Of a stretch of DNA of 57,366 nt, positions 42,844 through 52,079 are shown piece after piece. Positions within the stretch are counted from its first letter, which is position 1; the number at the start of each line of letters is the position of its first letter. Position numbers and translations under genes: made by a program. The DNA is from an uncultured Bacilli bacterium (GTDB lineage: Bacteria > Bacillota_I > Bacilli_A > RF39 > UBA660). The stretch spans positions 1-57,366 of the forward strand of contig CALVPR010000003.1 in the NCBI GenBank assembly GCA_944351765.1. The letters are read 5' to 3'. Under the pieces are notes generated by a model. It was not told where the DNA came from, made no database searches, and worked only from the letters and a program-made list of their open reading frames with translations.

Positions 42844-43707
42844 ATGGATGGTATATTGGTAATTAATAAAGAAAAAGGCTGTACTAGTAGAGATGTAGTT
42901 AATAAAGTTAGTAAAACACTTAAAACTAAAAAAGTAGGACATATTGGTACTCTTGATCCTATTGCAACGGGAGTATTAGTATTATGTATAGGAAAAGCAT
43001 TAAAAGTAGTAGAGTTATTAATGGATCATGATAAAGAATATATTGCAAAGTTTAAATTAGGAATAGATACTGATACATTAGATATTACAGGAAAAGTTTT
43101 AAATACATGTGATAAAAAAGTAACTAAAAAAGAAATTTTAGATGCATTAAATAAATTTCAAGGTTTAATAAAACAAGAAGTACCTAAATATTCAGCGATT
43201 AAAGTAAATGGGAAAAAATTATATGAATATGCTAGAAATAATATTGAAGTAAAACTTCCTATTAAAGAAGTAAATATATATAAGTTAGAGTTGTTAAACT
43301 ATAATGAAGAGAAAAAGGAAGTAACCATTTTTTGTAAAGTTAGTAAAGGGACTTATATTAGAAGTCTAATTAGAGATATTGGTAAAAATTTAGGTACTTA
43401 TGCAACAATGACTGAATTAGAAAGAACTAAATTAGGGATATATGATATAAAAAATTCTTATACATTGTTTGATATAGAAAAAGGCAATTATAAATTATTA
43501 GACATTAAAGATATATATCCTGAAAATAAAAAAATAATAATAAATGATGAAATTTTATTAAAAAAAATAAAAAATGGTATGGTATTAGATAAATTTTACG
43601 ATGGAAAAAATAAAATGATATTGGATAAAAATAAAAATCTAATAGCAATATATACTGAATGTAGTGATAAAAATAAAGTAAAGCCATGGAAAATGTTTGT
43701 AAATTAA
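42844..43707 (+). CDS. truB: tRNA pseudouridine-55 synthase
   Basis: A 287-aa enzyme that makes pseudouridine 55 in the T-loop of tRNAs. It has GILVINKEKGCTSRDVV, the catalytic Asp in HIGTLDPIATGVL, and SKGTYIRSLIRDIG. The start at 42844 is 1 nt after nrnA; an in-frame ATG at 42817 lies inside nrnA and is rejected. The C-terminal ~70 residues are divergent and Lys-rich. Confidence 0.95.
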   Translation: MDGILVINKEKGCTSRDVVNKVSKTLKTKKVGHIGTLDPIATGVLVLCIGKALKVVELLMDHDKEYIAKFKLGIDTDTLDITGKVLNTCDKKVTKKEILDALNKFQGLIKQEVPKYSAIKVNGKKLYEYARNNIEVKLPIKEVNIYKLELLNYNEEKKEVTIFCKVSKGTYIRSLIRDIGKNLGTYATMTELERTKLGIYDIKNSYTLFDIEKGNYKLLDIKDIYPENKKIIINDEILLKKIKNGMVLDKFYDGKNKMILDKNKNLIAIYTECSDKNKVKPWKMFVN

Positions 43708-43726
43708 TAAAAAAAGTAATATTTTG

Positions 43727-43755
43727 TTGACAAATATATAAAATTTTAGTAAAAT
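43727..43755 (+). promoter_or_regulatory. Promoter of rplM-rpsI
   Basis: TTGACA (43727-43732), a 17-nt spacer and TAAAAT (43750-43755). Confidence 0.75.
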
Positions 43756-43762
43756 CATAATC

Positions 43763-43848
43763 GGTACATTTTATATCTGAGTGCCAAGATATTGGGACCA
43801 TCTTGGTAGTAGGATAAACTTATAAAAAATAAAGAAAAGGAGAATATT
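43763..43848 (+). ncRNA. L13-type ribosomal protein leader
   Basis: The 5' untranslated region of rplM holds a strong hairpin. TGCCAAGAT (43782-43790) pairs with ATCTTGGTA (43800-43808) around a nine-base loop. Flanking TTTATATC and GATAAA can form an outer helix. Position and shape fit the L13 leader that lets L13 repress its own operon in Bacillota. Assignment to that family is by position and structure, not by covariance search. Confidence 0.6.
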
Positions 43849-44292
43849 ATGAAAACATTTATGCAATCTAAAGAAACAGTAACTCGTAACTGGTATGTTA
43901 TTGATGCAAAAGATATGCCTCTTGGTAGAGTTGCTTCAAAAGCTGCAGTTATGTTAAGAGGAAAACACAAAGTAACTTATACTCCTCATGTTGACTGTGG
44001 TGATTATGTGATTATTATTAATGCAAAAGAAGTTGCTTTAACAGGTAACAAATTAGATGACAAAATCTATTATGATCATAGTAGATATGTTGGAGGTCTT
44101 AGAGAAAGAACAGCTAAGACTATGAGAGAAAATTATCCAGTTGAAATGGTAGAAAGAGCAGTAAAAGGAATGCTTCCACATAATAGATTAGGAAGACAAA
44201 TGTATAAGAAATTATTTGTATATGAAGGAAGTACTCATCCACATATGGCTCAACAACCAAAAGAAGTTTCTTTAAAAGGAGGTAAGAATTAA
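43849..44292 (+). CDS. rplM: 50S ribosomal protein L13
   Basis: A 147-aa ribosomal protein. It has [37 protein letters not shown] and [25 protein letters not shown] precedes the ATG. It binds 23S rRNA early in assembly and probably its own leader RNA. It is followed 2 nt later by rpsI, the universal pairing. Confidence 0.98.
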   Translation: MKTFMQSKETVTRNWYVIDAKDMPLGRVASKAAVMLRGKHKVTYTPHVDCGDYVIIINAKEVALTGNKLDDKIYYDHSRYVGGLRERTAKTMRENYPVEMVERAVKGMLPHNRLGRQMYKKLFVYEGSTHPHMAQQPKEVSLKGGKN

Positions 44293-44294
44293 TT

Positions 44295-44711
44295 ATGGCA
44301 GAAGTAAAAAGATATACAGGAACAGGAAGAAGAAAAAGTGCTGTTGCTAGAGTAATACTTACTCCAGGTAAAGGAAATATTATTGTAAATGGAAGAGATG
44401 TAAATGAATATTTTCCATTTGCAGTATTAGTAATGGATATTAAACAACCACTTGTACTTACAAATAATGAAGAAGCTTTTGACATTACAGTAAATGTCAA
44501 AGGTGGTGGATTTTCAGGTCAAGCAGGTGCAATTAGACATGGAATTACAAGAGCATTATTAGAAGTAGATAAAGCTAACGAAGGAAAAGAAGATTCTTAT
44601 CGTAAAATACTTAAATCTGCTGGATTCATTACAAGAGATCCAAGACAAAAAGAACGTAAGAAATACGGACTTAAAGGTGCAAGAAGAGCTCCACAATTTA
44701 GTAAGAGATAA
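44295..44711 (+). CDS. rpsI: 30S ribosomal protein S9
   Basis: A 138-aa protein with [16 protein letters not shown] at the start. The highly conserved C-terminal tail is [14 protein letters not shown]; its last Lys-Arg reaches the P-site tRNA. It is co-transcribed with rplM. Confidence 0.98.
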   Translation: MAEVKRYTGTGRRKSAVARVILTPGKGNIIVNGRDVNEYFPFAVLVMDIKQPLVLTNNEEAFDITVNVKGGGFSGQAGAIRHGITRALLEVDKANEGKEDSYRKILKSAGFITRDPRQKERKKYGLKGARRAPQFSKR

Positions 44712-44715
44712 TTTA

Positions 44716-44745
44716 AGGAAACTAACTATTTTAGTTTCTTTTTTC
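44716..44745 (+). terminator. Terminator of rplM-rpsI
   Basis: GAAACTAA/TTAGTTTC has a five-base loop, followed by a T-run. Confidence 0.85.
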
Positions 44746-44774
44746 TTGACTATCATTATATTTTGGTGTATTAT
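44746..44774 (+). promoter_or_regulatory. Promoter of the 221-aa membrane protein
   Basis: TTGACT (44746-44751), a 17-nt spacer and TATTAT (44769-44774), directly after the rpsI terminator. Confidence 0.55.
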
Positions 44775-44796
44775 ATTTCCCACAGGAAGTGGTTTT

Positions 44797-45462
44797 ATGG
44801 ATTATTATAAAATAACAAAAATACCTAAAAATAAATATATAATAAGTTATGAAGTAAAAAAAGATATTATTGTTATGAAACTTGCTAATAATGAAAAATA
44901 TGTTGTTAAAAATACTATTGATAATGAAAATAAAATTTTAAAGAGAATGAATAAACAAGCTTCTTTGGTTGTTAATAATAAAAAAAGCAAAAGAGTAATT
45001 GAATATATTCTTATATACGGGTTAGGAATTACTGGTATATGTATATTTGGTTATCAAGCATTTTTTAATATAAACAGTTTAATAAATGGCCTAATATCTT
45101 TACGTAATATTGCATTTACAATCTTTTCAATAATTTCTATGATATATATAACTGTTGTATTAAATTGTATTAACAAAGAAGATAGAGACTTAAAAAAAAT
45201 TAAATTATATTGTGAAGCTAAAGAATTATTAAATAATAATTTAAAGAAAAGTAGTATAAATGTATTTAATAAAGTATCTTTTAGAGCTGTTATGCAAATT
45301 AGTGATAGACACATGGATGAAGAACCATTTACTATTAATTCTATTAATAAAATGTCATTAAGAGATTTACAAACGATAAAAAATAATATTGAAAGAGCTA
45401 AAGAATTTGATTTAGATGAAGATCCAATTATTTATAAAACTAAAACAAAAAGAAAAAATTAA
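44797..45462 (+). CDS. Membrane protein of unknown function, 221 aa
   Basis: Two central helices (about 69-87 and 102-122) separate a short N-terminal domain (MDYYKITKIPKNKYIISYEV) from a longer Lys-rich C-terminal domain. I recognise no family. The start at 44797 has AGGAAGTGG upstream and follows a terminator and promoter. A longer in-frame version beginning at 44677 would overlap rpsI and read through its terminator, so it is rejected. It is convergent with gerB and shares the last four bases with it. Confidence 0.75.
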   Translation: MDYYKITKIPKNKYIISYEVKKDIIVMKLANNEKYVVKNTIDNENKILKRMNKQASLVVNNKKSKRVIEYILIYGLGITGICIFGYQAFFNINSLINGLISLRNIAFTIFSIISMIYITVVLNCINKEDRDLKKIKLYCEAKELLNNNLKKSSINVFNKVSFRAVMQISDRHMDEEPFTINSINKMSLRDLQTIKNNIERAKEFDLDEDPIIYKTKTKRKN

Positions 45463-45482
45463 TTATTATAATTAATTTTTTT
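45453..45482. terminator. Bidirectional AT-only hairpin between convergent genes
   Basis: AAAAAATTAATTAT faces its complement across one base, with T-runs on both strands. Both stop codons lie inside. An all-AT stem makes efficiency uncertain. Confidence 0.5.
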
Positions 45483-46547
45483 CTTTATTATTATAGTTAT
45501 ACAAATTATTATCATTATTACAAATAATATACTTATAATATATGGATATATATTAGTTATATACATATTAAAAGTAGTATTATTTTTAAATATAAATAGG
45601 GAAGTTAAAATAATTAAACTGGTAATAATTAAAGGTGATAATTTACTTTTGTCATTTTTTTTAATAAAATTGCTTATATAATATATAATTAATGTTAAGG
45701 TAGCATAAGTACTAAGTATCCATCCAATTGATAAAATATTTTCGATACGATCGATAAAACCAAATAAATTAACTTTTTTAAGTAATATGTATTCTGGATA
45801 TTGATAAAAACTTGCCAAATATTGGCCTAATACTCCAATAGTAAATATACTAATTAATAATATAAATAAAATTGAAATAATATAGAAAATAATTACAAAT
45901 TTAGTATATTTTTCCTTATCACAAATATTTCCTTTAGGTATTATCAAAATAATAAAGATAGGAATAATATTAGTAAATAAATTTAATATACCAACTTTTA
46001 AAGGTGAATTAATTCCGTATTCTAAAAAAGGTTTTAAATTACTTTTATCGAATTCTGGATATAAAGAAGCAGCAAGTGTAATAAATATAATTGTAATTAT
46101 AAAAGTAAATATAAATTGTGTTCTAGATATTGTTTCTATTCCCTTACTAACAGAATAGACACAAACAATTCCAAACATAATACCAACATACATAATTGGA
46201 GTATTAGCTAAAAATTGTGTTACAATGAAATTACATATTCCAAATAAAATAGTAATACCTATAACAAACAAGATGCTAACAATTATAAAGTTAATGAATG
46301 TTCCAATATATTTTCCATATAATATATTGATTTTTTCAATAATATTTTTGTCTTCCTCAAATTTTGATATATATATAATTAGTAAAAGGGGAATTATTCC
46401 TAAAATGCTACTTATAAAAATACCAATATAACTGTCTACTTTGGCTATTTGGATTGCATTGTATAATCCAATCCCTAAACTAGCAGATAAAATGGGACAA
46501 AGTATTAAAGAACCTAGTTGAAGTGAATTTATTTTATTTTTGTTCAT
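45459..46547 (-). CDS. gerKB: Spore germination permease-like protein (GerB/GerKB)
   Basis: A 362-aa protein of the spore-germination APC family with ten helices, starting INSLQLGSLILCPILSASLG. It is the nutrient-sensing B subunit of a GerA-type germinant receptor in the spore inner membrane. It overlaps gerC by 14 nt and is last in the A-C-B gene order seen in gerK operons. The ligand (amino acid or other) cannot be predicted. Confidence 0.92.
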   Translation of the reverse strand: MNKNKINSLQLGSLILCPILSASLGIGLYNAIQIAKVDSYIGIFISSILGIIPLLLIIYISKFEEDKNIIEKINILYGKYIGTFINFIIVSILFVIGITILFGICNFIVTQFLANTPIMYVGIMFGIVCVYSVSKGIETISRTQFIFTFIITIIFITLAASLYPEFDKSNLKPFLEYGINSPLKVGILNLFTNIIPIFIILIIPKGNICDKEKYTKFVIIFYIISILFILLISIFTIGVLGQYLASFYQYPEYILLKKVNLFGFIDRIENILSIGWILSTYATLTLIIYYISNFIKKNDKSKLSPLIITSLIILTSLFIFKNNTTFNMYITNIYPYIISILFVIMIIICITIIIKKKINYNN

Positions 46548-47715
46548 AGTTGATACCTCCTAAAGTAGAACCTTTTTCATATAACTTATAATTTGCATTA
46601 ACTTCTATTTCTAAATTAGGAAATACTTCACTATACCAATTATCTTGGTAATTTTCTTTGAAATATTTATAATCTGTTTTATAATATAAATCTCTAAAAT
46701 TAAAAATATCAGTATTATATTTATCTCTAATGTTATAAAAAGTATCTTTAACTATATTTTCAATAGCTTTATCAATATCTTGTTTTACTTGTTTTACAAC
46801 ATTTGTATCTTTTATATCTATATCACACGTTAATTCACTAATGGTAGCATGTCCTTCTAAATTAATTTTTATGATATTTTTTTCTAAATCTGCTTCTAAA
46901 CTAGTATTTGATTTTAATATTTCGGAAACCAAGTATTCATCATTACTACATTTATATTTTACTATTGTACTATTAATATTATCTAAAATAAAATTTACTC
47001 CTTGTGATTCTGTATCATTTAAAAAAGTAATAAATTTATTATCTTTAAAAATACCAATATTAGATAAAATTATTGAAGTATCTGACTGTCCACTAGATGT
47101 ATTATCTTTTTCTTCTCCTTTATTAACATCTCCTTTTATTTCTAATGTTGGTAAAGTAAGTTCTTTATAAGGATTTAAATAACAATCGATTACATAATTT
47201 AAACTTATATCTTGACTAGTTCCTAAATAGCGAACATTAGCTTCTAAACTAGACAAAATTTTAGTAGATGGTAAATTAATTAATGGAGTTATTATTGATA
47301 ATTCATCTTTGGGATCACTATTTTTAGCTATAAATATATTCATTTCACTTCTAGGTTCTGGATCTCTACTAAAGAAATCTAATATTTCATTTAAATGGTT
47401 TTTAGCAACTTTTTCACTAATAATTAATATTTCCATATGTGATCCGTATAATTTAGCAGGTGAATCATTTACAACTTTTCTAAGTGTTTCTTGTACTGTT
47501 TTAGCACTAGAAGTGTACGTTACAAAATCAGGTTCATTCGTACTAGTCGTATCTTGTTCTTTTTTTGGATTAACAACTTGAATAGCAATTTCTAAATTAT
47601 CATCTACTTTATCGATAGAAATAGCAGTAATAATAGCAAGGTCACTTAATTCTCGATAATCATAACAACCTGTTAATAAAAGTATCGGTATAAGTACAAT
47701 AATTATTTTTCGCAT
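46534..47715 (-). CDS. gerKC: Spore germination lipoprotein (GerC/GerKC)
   Basis: A 393-aa Ger(x)C-family lipoprotein. The signal peptide ends in LLLTGCYDYRELSDLAI, with a lipobox Cys and the conserved family block just behind it. YGSHMEILIISE is another conserved segment. It is anchored on the outer face of the spore inner membrane and completes the germinant receptor. It overlaps gerA by 13 nt and gerB by 14 nt. Confidence 0.93.
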   Translation of the reverse strand: MRKIIIVLIPILLLTGCYDYRELSDLAIITAISIDKVDDNLEIAIQVVNPKKEQDTTSTNEPDFVTYTSSAKTVQETLRKVVNDSPAKLYGSHMEILIISEKVAKNHLNEILDFFSRDPEPRSEMNIFIAKNSDPKDELSIITPLINLPSTKILSSLEANVRYLGTSQDISLNYVIDCYLNPYKELTLPTLEIKGDVNKGEEKDNTSSGQSDTSIILSNIGIFKDNKFITFLNDTESQGVNFILDNINSTIVKYKCSNDEYLVSEILKSNTSLEADLEKNIIKINLEGHATISELTCDIDIKDTNVVKQVKQDIDKAIENIVKDTFYNIRDKYNTDIFNFRDLYYKTDYKYFKENYQDNWYSEVFPNLEIEVNANYKLYEKGSTLGGINYEQK

Positions 47716-49166
47716 ATTTTCTTCTCCTTATATTTAGTTCTATTTTTAGATAAATATTCTTCTCTTTTATTTAACTTTTTATTTGGTAATTTAATAATAC
47801 TATTTTTAATACCAGTTAAATTAAGTGGCGCAAATGGTATTAAATATGGTTTACCAAAAGAATATAGGCTACATAATTTAGTTATAAAGTATATAAATAC
47901 CATGGTTACTCCCACGATTCCCATAAGGGATGCTCCAATCATAAACAAGATACGATACCATCTAATACCATTAGTAATTTCTGGTTCAGTAAACAAAAAT
48001 CCAGTAATTGCTGTTACCGATATTACAATTATCATAATAGGGGATACAATTCCAGCGTTTACTGCAGCTTCCCCTAAAATTAAGGCTCCAACAATTGATA
48101 ATGCGCTACTTGCAAAACTTGTCATTCTTAAATCACTTTCTCTTAATATTTCAAAAGATAATGCCATAAGTATTGCTTCAAAAAAAGCAGGAAAAGGTAC
48201 GGAACTTCTTTGAGAAGCAAAATTTATTAAAAATTCTGTAGGTAGCATTTCTTGATTGTAAGTAATACATGCAATATAGATTCCGGGAGTAAATATTGTA
48301 ATTACAAATGCAATGAATCTAATAATTCTAGTAAATGTTACATTAATACTTTTATTAAAATTATCTTCTGGAGTTTTAAAATAATCGTTAATGGTAGAAG
48401 GCAAAATAAGAGCATAAGGGCATCCATCGATAATAATGGCTACTTTTCCATTTAATAATGCTTCACTTACTTTATCTGGTCTTTCTGTCGTAATAATTGT
48501 AGAAAATACTGATTTATTTTCTTTTTCAATTAAATTTTTAATATTTCCAGAGTTTATAATTCCATCAATATCAATTCTTTTTAAAAGCATATCAACTTTA
48601 TCAACAATATTTATATCAGCAATTCCATTTATATATAGGATACATGTTTTAGTATCAGTATATCTTCCAATAAAATTTTCTTTAACCCATAAATTATTAC
48701 TTTTAATTCTTCTTCTTACTAAACCTAAATTCATTTGAATATTTTCTACGAAGGCATCCATTGGTCCTCTTACTGTATTTTCGGTATTAGGAGTACTAAT
48801 AGATCTATATATGTTTCCCCTTGTTTCTAAAGCAAGAGCAGTATCACTATTTTCAATTAAAATAATTGTAAAAGCATTATGTAAGTAAAAACATAAATCT
48901 TTATAGGTACTTATTTCAGATACCTTAAAATTTGTAATATCATTTTTTATTACAGATATTAAGTCAACATCATTAATATATTTATTATCAATGTAATCCA
49001 AGCTTCTTACAATAAAATCACTTATTTTATCTGATGATACTATTGGTTCACTATATATAATATATATTTTTTTATTGTTTATATATTTAGTTCTATATAT
49101 TATATCACTACAATTATTAGTATCAGACTTTAATTTATTAATTACTTTTTCAATGTCTTTTAGCAT
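47703..49166 (-). CDS. gerKA: Spore germination protein A subunit (GerA/GerKA)
   Basis: A 487-aa protein. A soluble N-terminal half is followed by about five helices in the C-terminal half. The GerA-family blocks are NTVRGPMDAFVENIQMNLGL, VAIIIDGCPYALILPS, RSSVPFPAFFEAILMALSFE and LGEAAVNAGIVSP. Oligomers of the A subunit form an ion channel that opens on germinant binding. The gene heads the gerA-gerC-gerB operon. A sigma-G-like promoter lies just upstream. Confidence 0.96.
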   Translation of the reverse strand: MLKDIEKVINKLKSDTNNCSDIIYRTKYINNKKIYIIYSEPIVSSDKISDFIVRSLDYIDNKYINDVDLISVIKNDITNFKVSEISTYKDLCFYLHNAFTIILIENSDTALALETRGNIYRSISTPNTENTVRGPMDAFVENIQMNLGLVRRRIKSNNLWVKENFIGRYTDTKTCILYINGIADINIVDKVDMLLKRIDIDGIINSGNIKNLIEKENKSVFSTIITTERPDKVSEALLNGKVAIIIDGCPYALILPSTINDYFKTPEDNFNKSINVTFTRIIRFIAFVITIFTPGIYIACITYNQEMLPTEFLINFASQRSSVPFPAFFEAILMALSFEILRESDLRMTSFASSALSIVGALILGEAAVNAGIVSPIMIIVISVTAITGFLFTEPEITNGIRWYRILFMIGASLMGIVGVTMVFIYFITKLCSLYSFGKPYLIPFAPLNLTGIKNSIIKLPNKKLNKREEYLSKNRTKYKEKKICEK

Positions 49167-49189
49167 AAAATCACCTTTATTTCTAACAT

Positions 49190-49218
49190 TATTATGTTTA
49201 AATTTATAAAAAATATGA
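49190..49218 (-). promoter_or_regulatory. Sigma-G/sigma-F-like promoter of the ger operon
   Basis: On the minus strand TCATA (49218-49214), 17 nt, then CATAATA (49196-49190). The -10 fits the forespore consensus CATWHTA fully and the -35 fits GHATR at four of five. Confidence 0.5.
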
Positions 49219-49251
49219 TATAATTATTTTATATAATAAAGGAGAGTTTTT

Positions 49252-50361
49252 ATGGATTTGTATTTTTTTCCTGATTTAATACATGATTTTTTTGTTGATT
49301 TTAATTTTGGTACATTATTTTTATTTTTACTTTTTATAGTTATATATATAGTAATTAGTTGGTTATTATCTGATATGAATCATTTATTATATGGCAAAAA
49401 AAATGTTATTGCATGGATACCAGTTGCTAATGTATATTTGCTGGGGGAATTAATTTTATCAAAATCAGTTGGATATGGATTAAGTGGAGGTTTAGTATTA
49501 ATTATTTTATTTAATATTTTTATTGATTCTAATATATTAATTACAATATTATCAATAATATATTTCTTACTTTTATTAGGAAGTATCGGATATGCTTTAT
49601 ACAAATATATTGATTTGAAAAAAAGTGCTAAAAATAGTAGTATGGTTACAAATACACTTAATTTAACCGATGATAATGATAGTTTAGCTCCTACAAAGAC
49701 AAATGGACCTAGTGAAAGTCTAATTAATAGTATAAATGTTGTACCTACTAATAATATAAGTAATATAAATTCGGTGGGAATTACTCCAGTAAATAGTTTT
49801 TCCAATGATAATTCTATAAATAAAAATATGGATCAATTACCAATTAATAATATAAATTTAGTAGGGAATAATAATATGATTTCTCAGACTGAAAATACTG
49901 TTATTAAACAACCTGAAGAAAAACATTATGAAATGCCTAAATTAATATTAGAAGCTAGTAATAGTAGCAATACAGATGTTAAGATAAATAATAATAAATT
50001 AGAAAATGAAGAAGAAAGAATGACTTTTGTAACTGGCAATGATGAAAATGAAAAGTTATCTAGTGAAGGAAACATGAAATTTGTAACTGGCAATGACGAT
50101 GCAAACATGAGTTTTGTAACTGGTGAAAGCAATGATAATAATTCACCAAATGTATTAAATAGTCCTTTAATTAATTCTAATTTAAACCAAATTTCTAATG
50201 AAGTAACAGTTGTGAATGGTATGGTTTCTTCATCAAATGAAATTAAAAATGAAGAGTCAGAAAAAATGAATATAATAAACGGAACTATTATTCCTAATCA
50301 AAATACTAATAATCAACCATCAAATTCCGATTCAATTTTGGACTTAAATAAAAAGTTGTAA
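49252..50361 (+). CDS. Membrane protein with Asn-rich tail and FVTG repeats, unknown function
   Basis: A 369-aa protein. Three or four helices occupy residues 15-120, with YGKKNVIAWIPVANVYLLGE between them, a pattern shared by small DUF-type membrane proteins. Residues 125-369 are hydrophilic, low-complexity, rich in Asn/Ser and probably disordered. Inside lie three near-copies of Met-x-Phe-Val-Thr-Gly (MTFVTGNDE, MKFVTGNDD, MSFVTGES). It is divergent from gerA and precedes dacB-like. Function unknown; a scaffold or envelope role is possible. Confidence 0.75.
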   Translation: MDLYFFPDLIHDFFVDFNFGTLFLFLLFIVIYIVISWLLSDMNHLLYGKKNVIAWIPVANVYLLGELILSKSVGYGLSGGLVLIILFNIFIDSNILITILSIIYFLLLLGSIGYALYKYIDLKKSAKNSSMVTNTLNLTDDNDSLAPTKTNGPSESLINSINVVPTNNISNINSVGITPVNSFSNDNSINKNMDQLPINNINLVGNNNMISQTENTVIKQPEEKHYEMPKLILEASNSSNTDVKINNNKLENEEERMTFVTGNDENEKLSSEGNMKFVTGNDDANMSFVTGESNDNNSPNVLNSPLINSNLNQISNEVTVVNGMVSSSNEIKNEESEKMNIINGTIIPNQNTNNQPSNSDSILDLNKKL

Positions 50362-50362
50362 A

Positions 50363-50390
50363 GTATAAATAATAATATTTTCTCATATAA
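50363..50390 (+). promoter_or_regulatory. Possible sporulation-sigma promoter of dacB-spmA-spmB
   Basis: GTATA (50363-50367), 16 nt, then CATATAA (50384-50390). It is a near match to forespore or mother-cell -10 patterns, with no sigma-A pair in the same gap. Weak evidence. Confidence 0.3.
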
Positions 50391-50406
50391 ATAATTAGGT
50401 GGTAAT

Positions 50407-51489
50407 ATGAAGAAAGTATTATTATTTTTTATATTGTGTTTAATGTTTATTCCTAAGGTTAATTGTAGTACTAGCAGTGCTCATTCTTATGTTCTTATGG
50501 ATGCTGAAACAGGAAGAGTATTAGATTCTAAAAATATGAATGATAAGTCTTTAATAGCATCTATAACTAAAATAATGACTTCAGTAATTGCTATTGAATC
50601 AAATAAATTAGATGAAATAATAACTGTTGATGAATCAATCTTATCAGCTTATGGTTCTGGTATATATATTCAAGTAGGAGAAGAAATGTCACTTAAAGAT
50701 ATGTTATATGGTTTAATGCTTAGAAGTGGGAATGATGCTGCCGTAATGATAGCGACTTATGTAGCAGGAAGTGAAGAAGCTTTTGTTAAGCTTATGAATG
50801 ATAAGGCTAAAAAAATTGGTATGAAAAATACTACTTTTGTAAATAGTAGTGGACTTGACAATACAGATTCTGGAAATTATTCTACGGCTTATGATATGGC
50901 TCTTTTAACAAGATATGCTATGCAATATGATGAATATAGAGAAATAGTTAAAACAAAAGAATATACGGTAAAAACTAATTATAAAACTTATGTATGGCAT
51001 AATAAAAATAAACTATTAAATTATGATTATGTTACTGGTGGCAAAACAGGATATACAGAAAAAGCTGGAAGAACATTGGTATCAACTGCAAGTAAAGATG
51101 ATATGAATTTAATTGTAGTTACAATAAGAGATTCTGATGATTGGAATACACATATAGAATTATATAATTATGCTTTTTCTAATTACACAGCATATAAAGT
51201 ATTAAATAAAAATAATTTTAATGTAATAGGGGATACTTATTATAATAATGATTTATACATTAAGGAAGATTTATATATTCCACTCAAAAATAGTGAAACA
51301 GGAATGCTAATAAGTAAAATTAAATTAGAAAAATTAAAAAACTACGAACAAGATGATAAAGTAGGATATATAGAAATATATATTGATGACGAATTACTTA
51401 CTACTAAAGATATTTATGTAAATAAAGAATGTGAAAATAAGACTCAAAGTTTTTGGTCTAAATTATGGGAGTGGATTAAATTTTGGTAA
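50407..51489 (+). CDS. dacB: D-alanyl-D-alanine carboxypeptidase, sporulation DacB/DacF type
   Basis: A 360-aa low-molecular-weight PBP that removes the terminal D-Ala from peptidoglycan stems. The signal peptide ends near residue 20. The active site has S52-x-x-K55 in ASITKIMTS, S106-G-N108 in RSGND and K212-T-G in GGKTG. The C-terminal WSKLWEWIKFW stretch is an amphipathic membrane anchor. Its end overlaps spmA. The dacB-spmA-spmB order is that of B. subtilis, where PBP5* tunes spore cortex cross-linking. Confidence 0.9.
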   Translation: MKKVLLFFILCLMFIPKVNCSTSSAHSYVLMDAETGRVLDSKNMNDKSLIASITKIMTSVIAIESNKLDEIITVDESILSAYGSGIYIQVGEEMSLKDMLYGLMLRSGNDAAVMIATYVAGSEEAFVKLMNDKAKKIGMKNTTFVNSSGLDNTDSGNYSTAYDMALLTRYAMQYDEYREIVKTKEYTVKTNYKTYVWHNKNKLLNYDYVTGGKTGYTEKAGRTLVSTASKDDMNLIVVTIRDSDDWNTHIELYNYAFSNYTAYKVLNKNNFNVIGDTYYNNDLYIKEDLYIPLKNSETGMLISKIKLEKLKNYEQDDKVGYIEIYIDDELLTTKDIYVNKECENKTQSFWSKLWEWIKFW

Positions 51490-52079
51490 ATTATATATGG
51501 GCTTTTTTTATAGTAGTAGGTATAGTTTATAGCTTTTTTAGTGGTAATACAGATATTATTAATACAGAAATTATTTCATCTGCTTCATCATCAATTAATA
51601 TGATATTAACAATTCTTCCTATAATGTGTTTATGGTTAGGTCTTATGAATATAGCTAAAGAAAGTGGAATGTTAGATATAATGTCTAAAAAAATTTCTCC
51701 AGTTATAAAAATTCTTTTTCCTGAAATACCTAAAAATCATGAAGCTTTGAGTTTAATCTCTTCTAATATTGTTATGAATATGTTAGGACTTGGTAATGCT
51801 GCTACACCATTTGGGTTAAAAGCAATGAAGTCGATGCAGTCATTAAATAAGCATAAAGATAGAGCAAGTAGAAGTATGATAACTTTTTTAGTAATAAATA
51901 CAGCATCTGTGACAATTATTCCTACTACAGTTATTAGTTTTAGATTAATAAATGGTGCTAAAAATCCAGCTGATATAGTGCTTGCAAGTGTAATAACAAC
52001 TATTTTATCTTGTTTATTTGGACTTATCTTGGATAGAATATGTTATTTGATATGGAGACGAAAACATGTATATAGCTAA
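51483..52079 (+). CDS. spmA: Spore maturation protein A
   Basis: A 198-aa nucleoside-recognition-domain membrane protein with about five helices. SpmA blocks include ILPIMCLWLGLMNIAKESGM, MNMLGLGNAATPFGLKAM and FLVINTASVTIIPTT. It uses a TTG start overlapping the dacB stop, with GGGAGTGG upstream; no ATG or GTG in frame lies nearby. In B. subtilis, SpmA and SpmB are needed for full dehydration of the spore core. Confidence 0.92.
   Translation: MVNYIWAFFIVVGIVYSFFSGNTDIINTEIISSASSSINMILTILPIMCLWLGLMNIAKESGMLDIMSKKISPVIKILFPEIPKNHEALSLISSNIVMNMLGLGNAATPFGLKAMKSMQSLNKHKDRASRSMITFLVINTASVTIIPTTVISFRLINGAKNPADIVLASVITTILSCLFGLILDRICYLIWRRKHVYS

Noticed and set aside
44677..44796. Longer N-terminus for the 221-aa membrane protein
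   Set aside because: It would start inside rpsI and read through the rpsI terminator and a new promoter; the ATG at 44797 has its own ribosome-binding site.
46841..48738. Long plus-strand open frames opposite gerC and gerA
   Set aside because: They are antisense to clear Ger genes, lack ribosome-binding sites and encode no recognisable protein.
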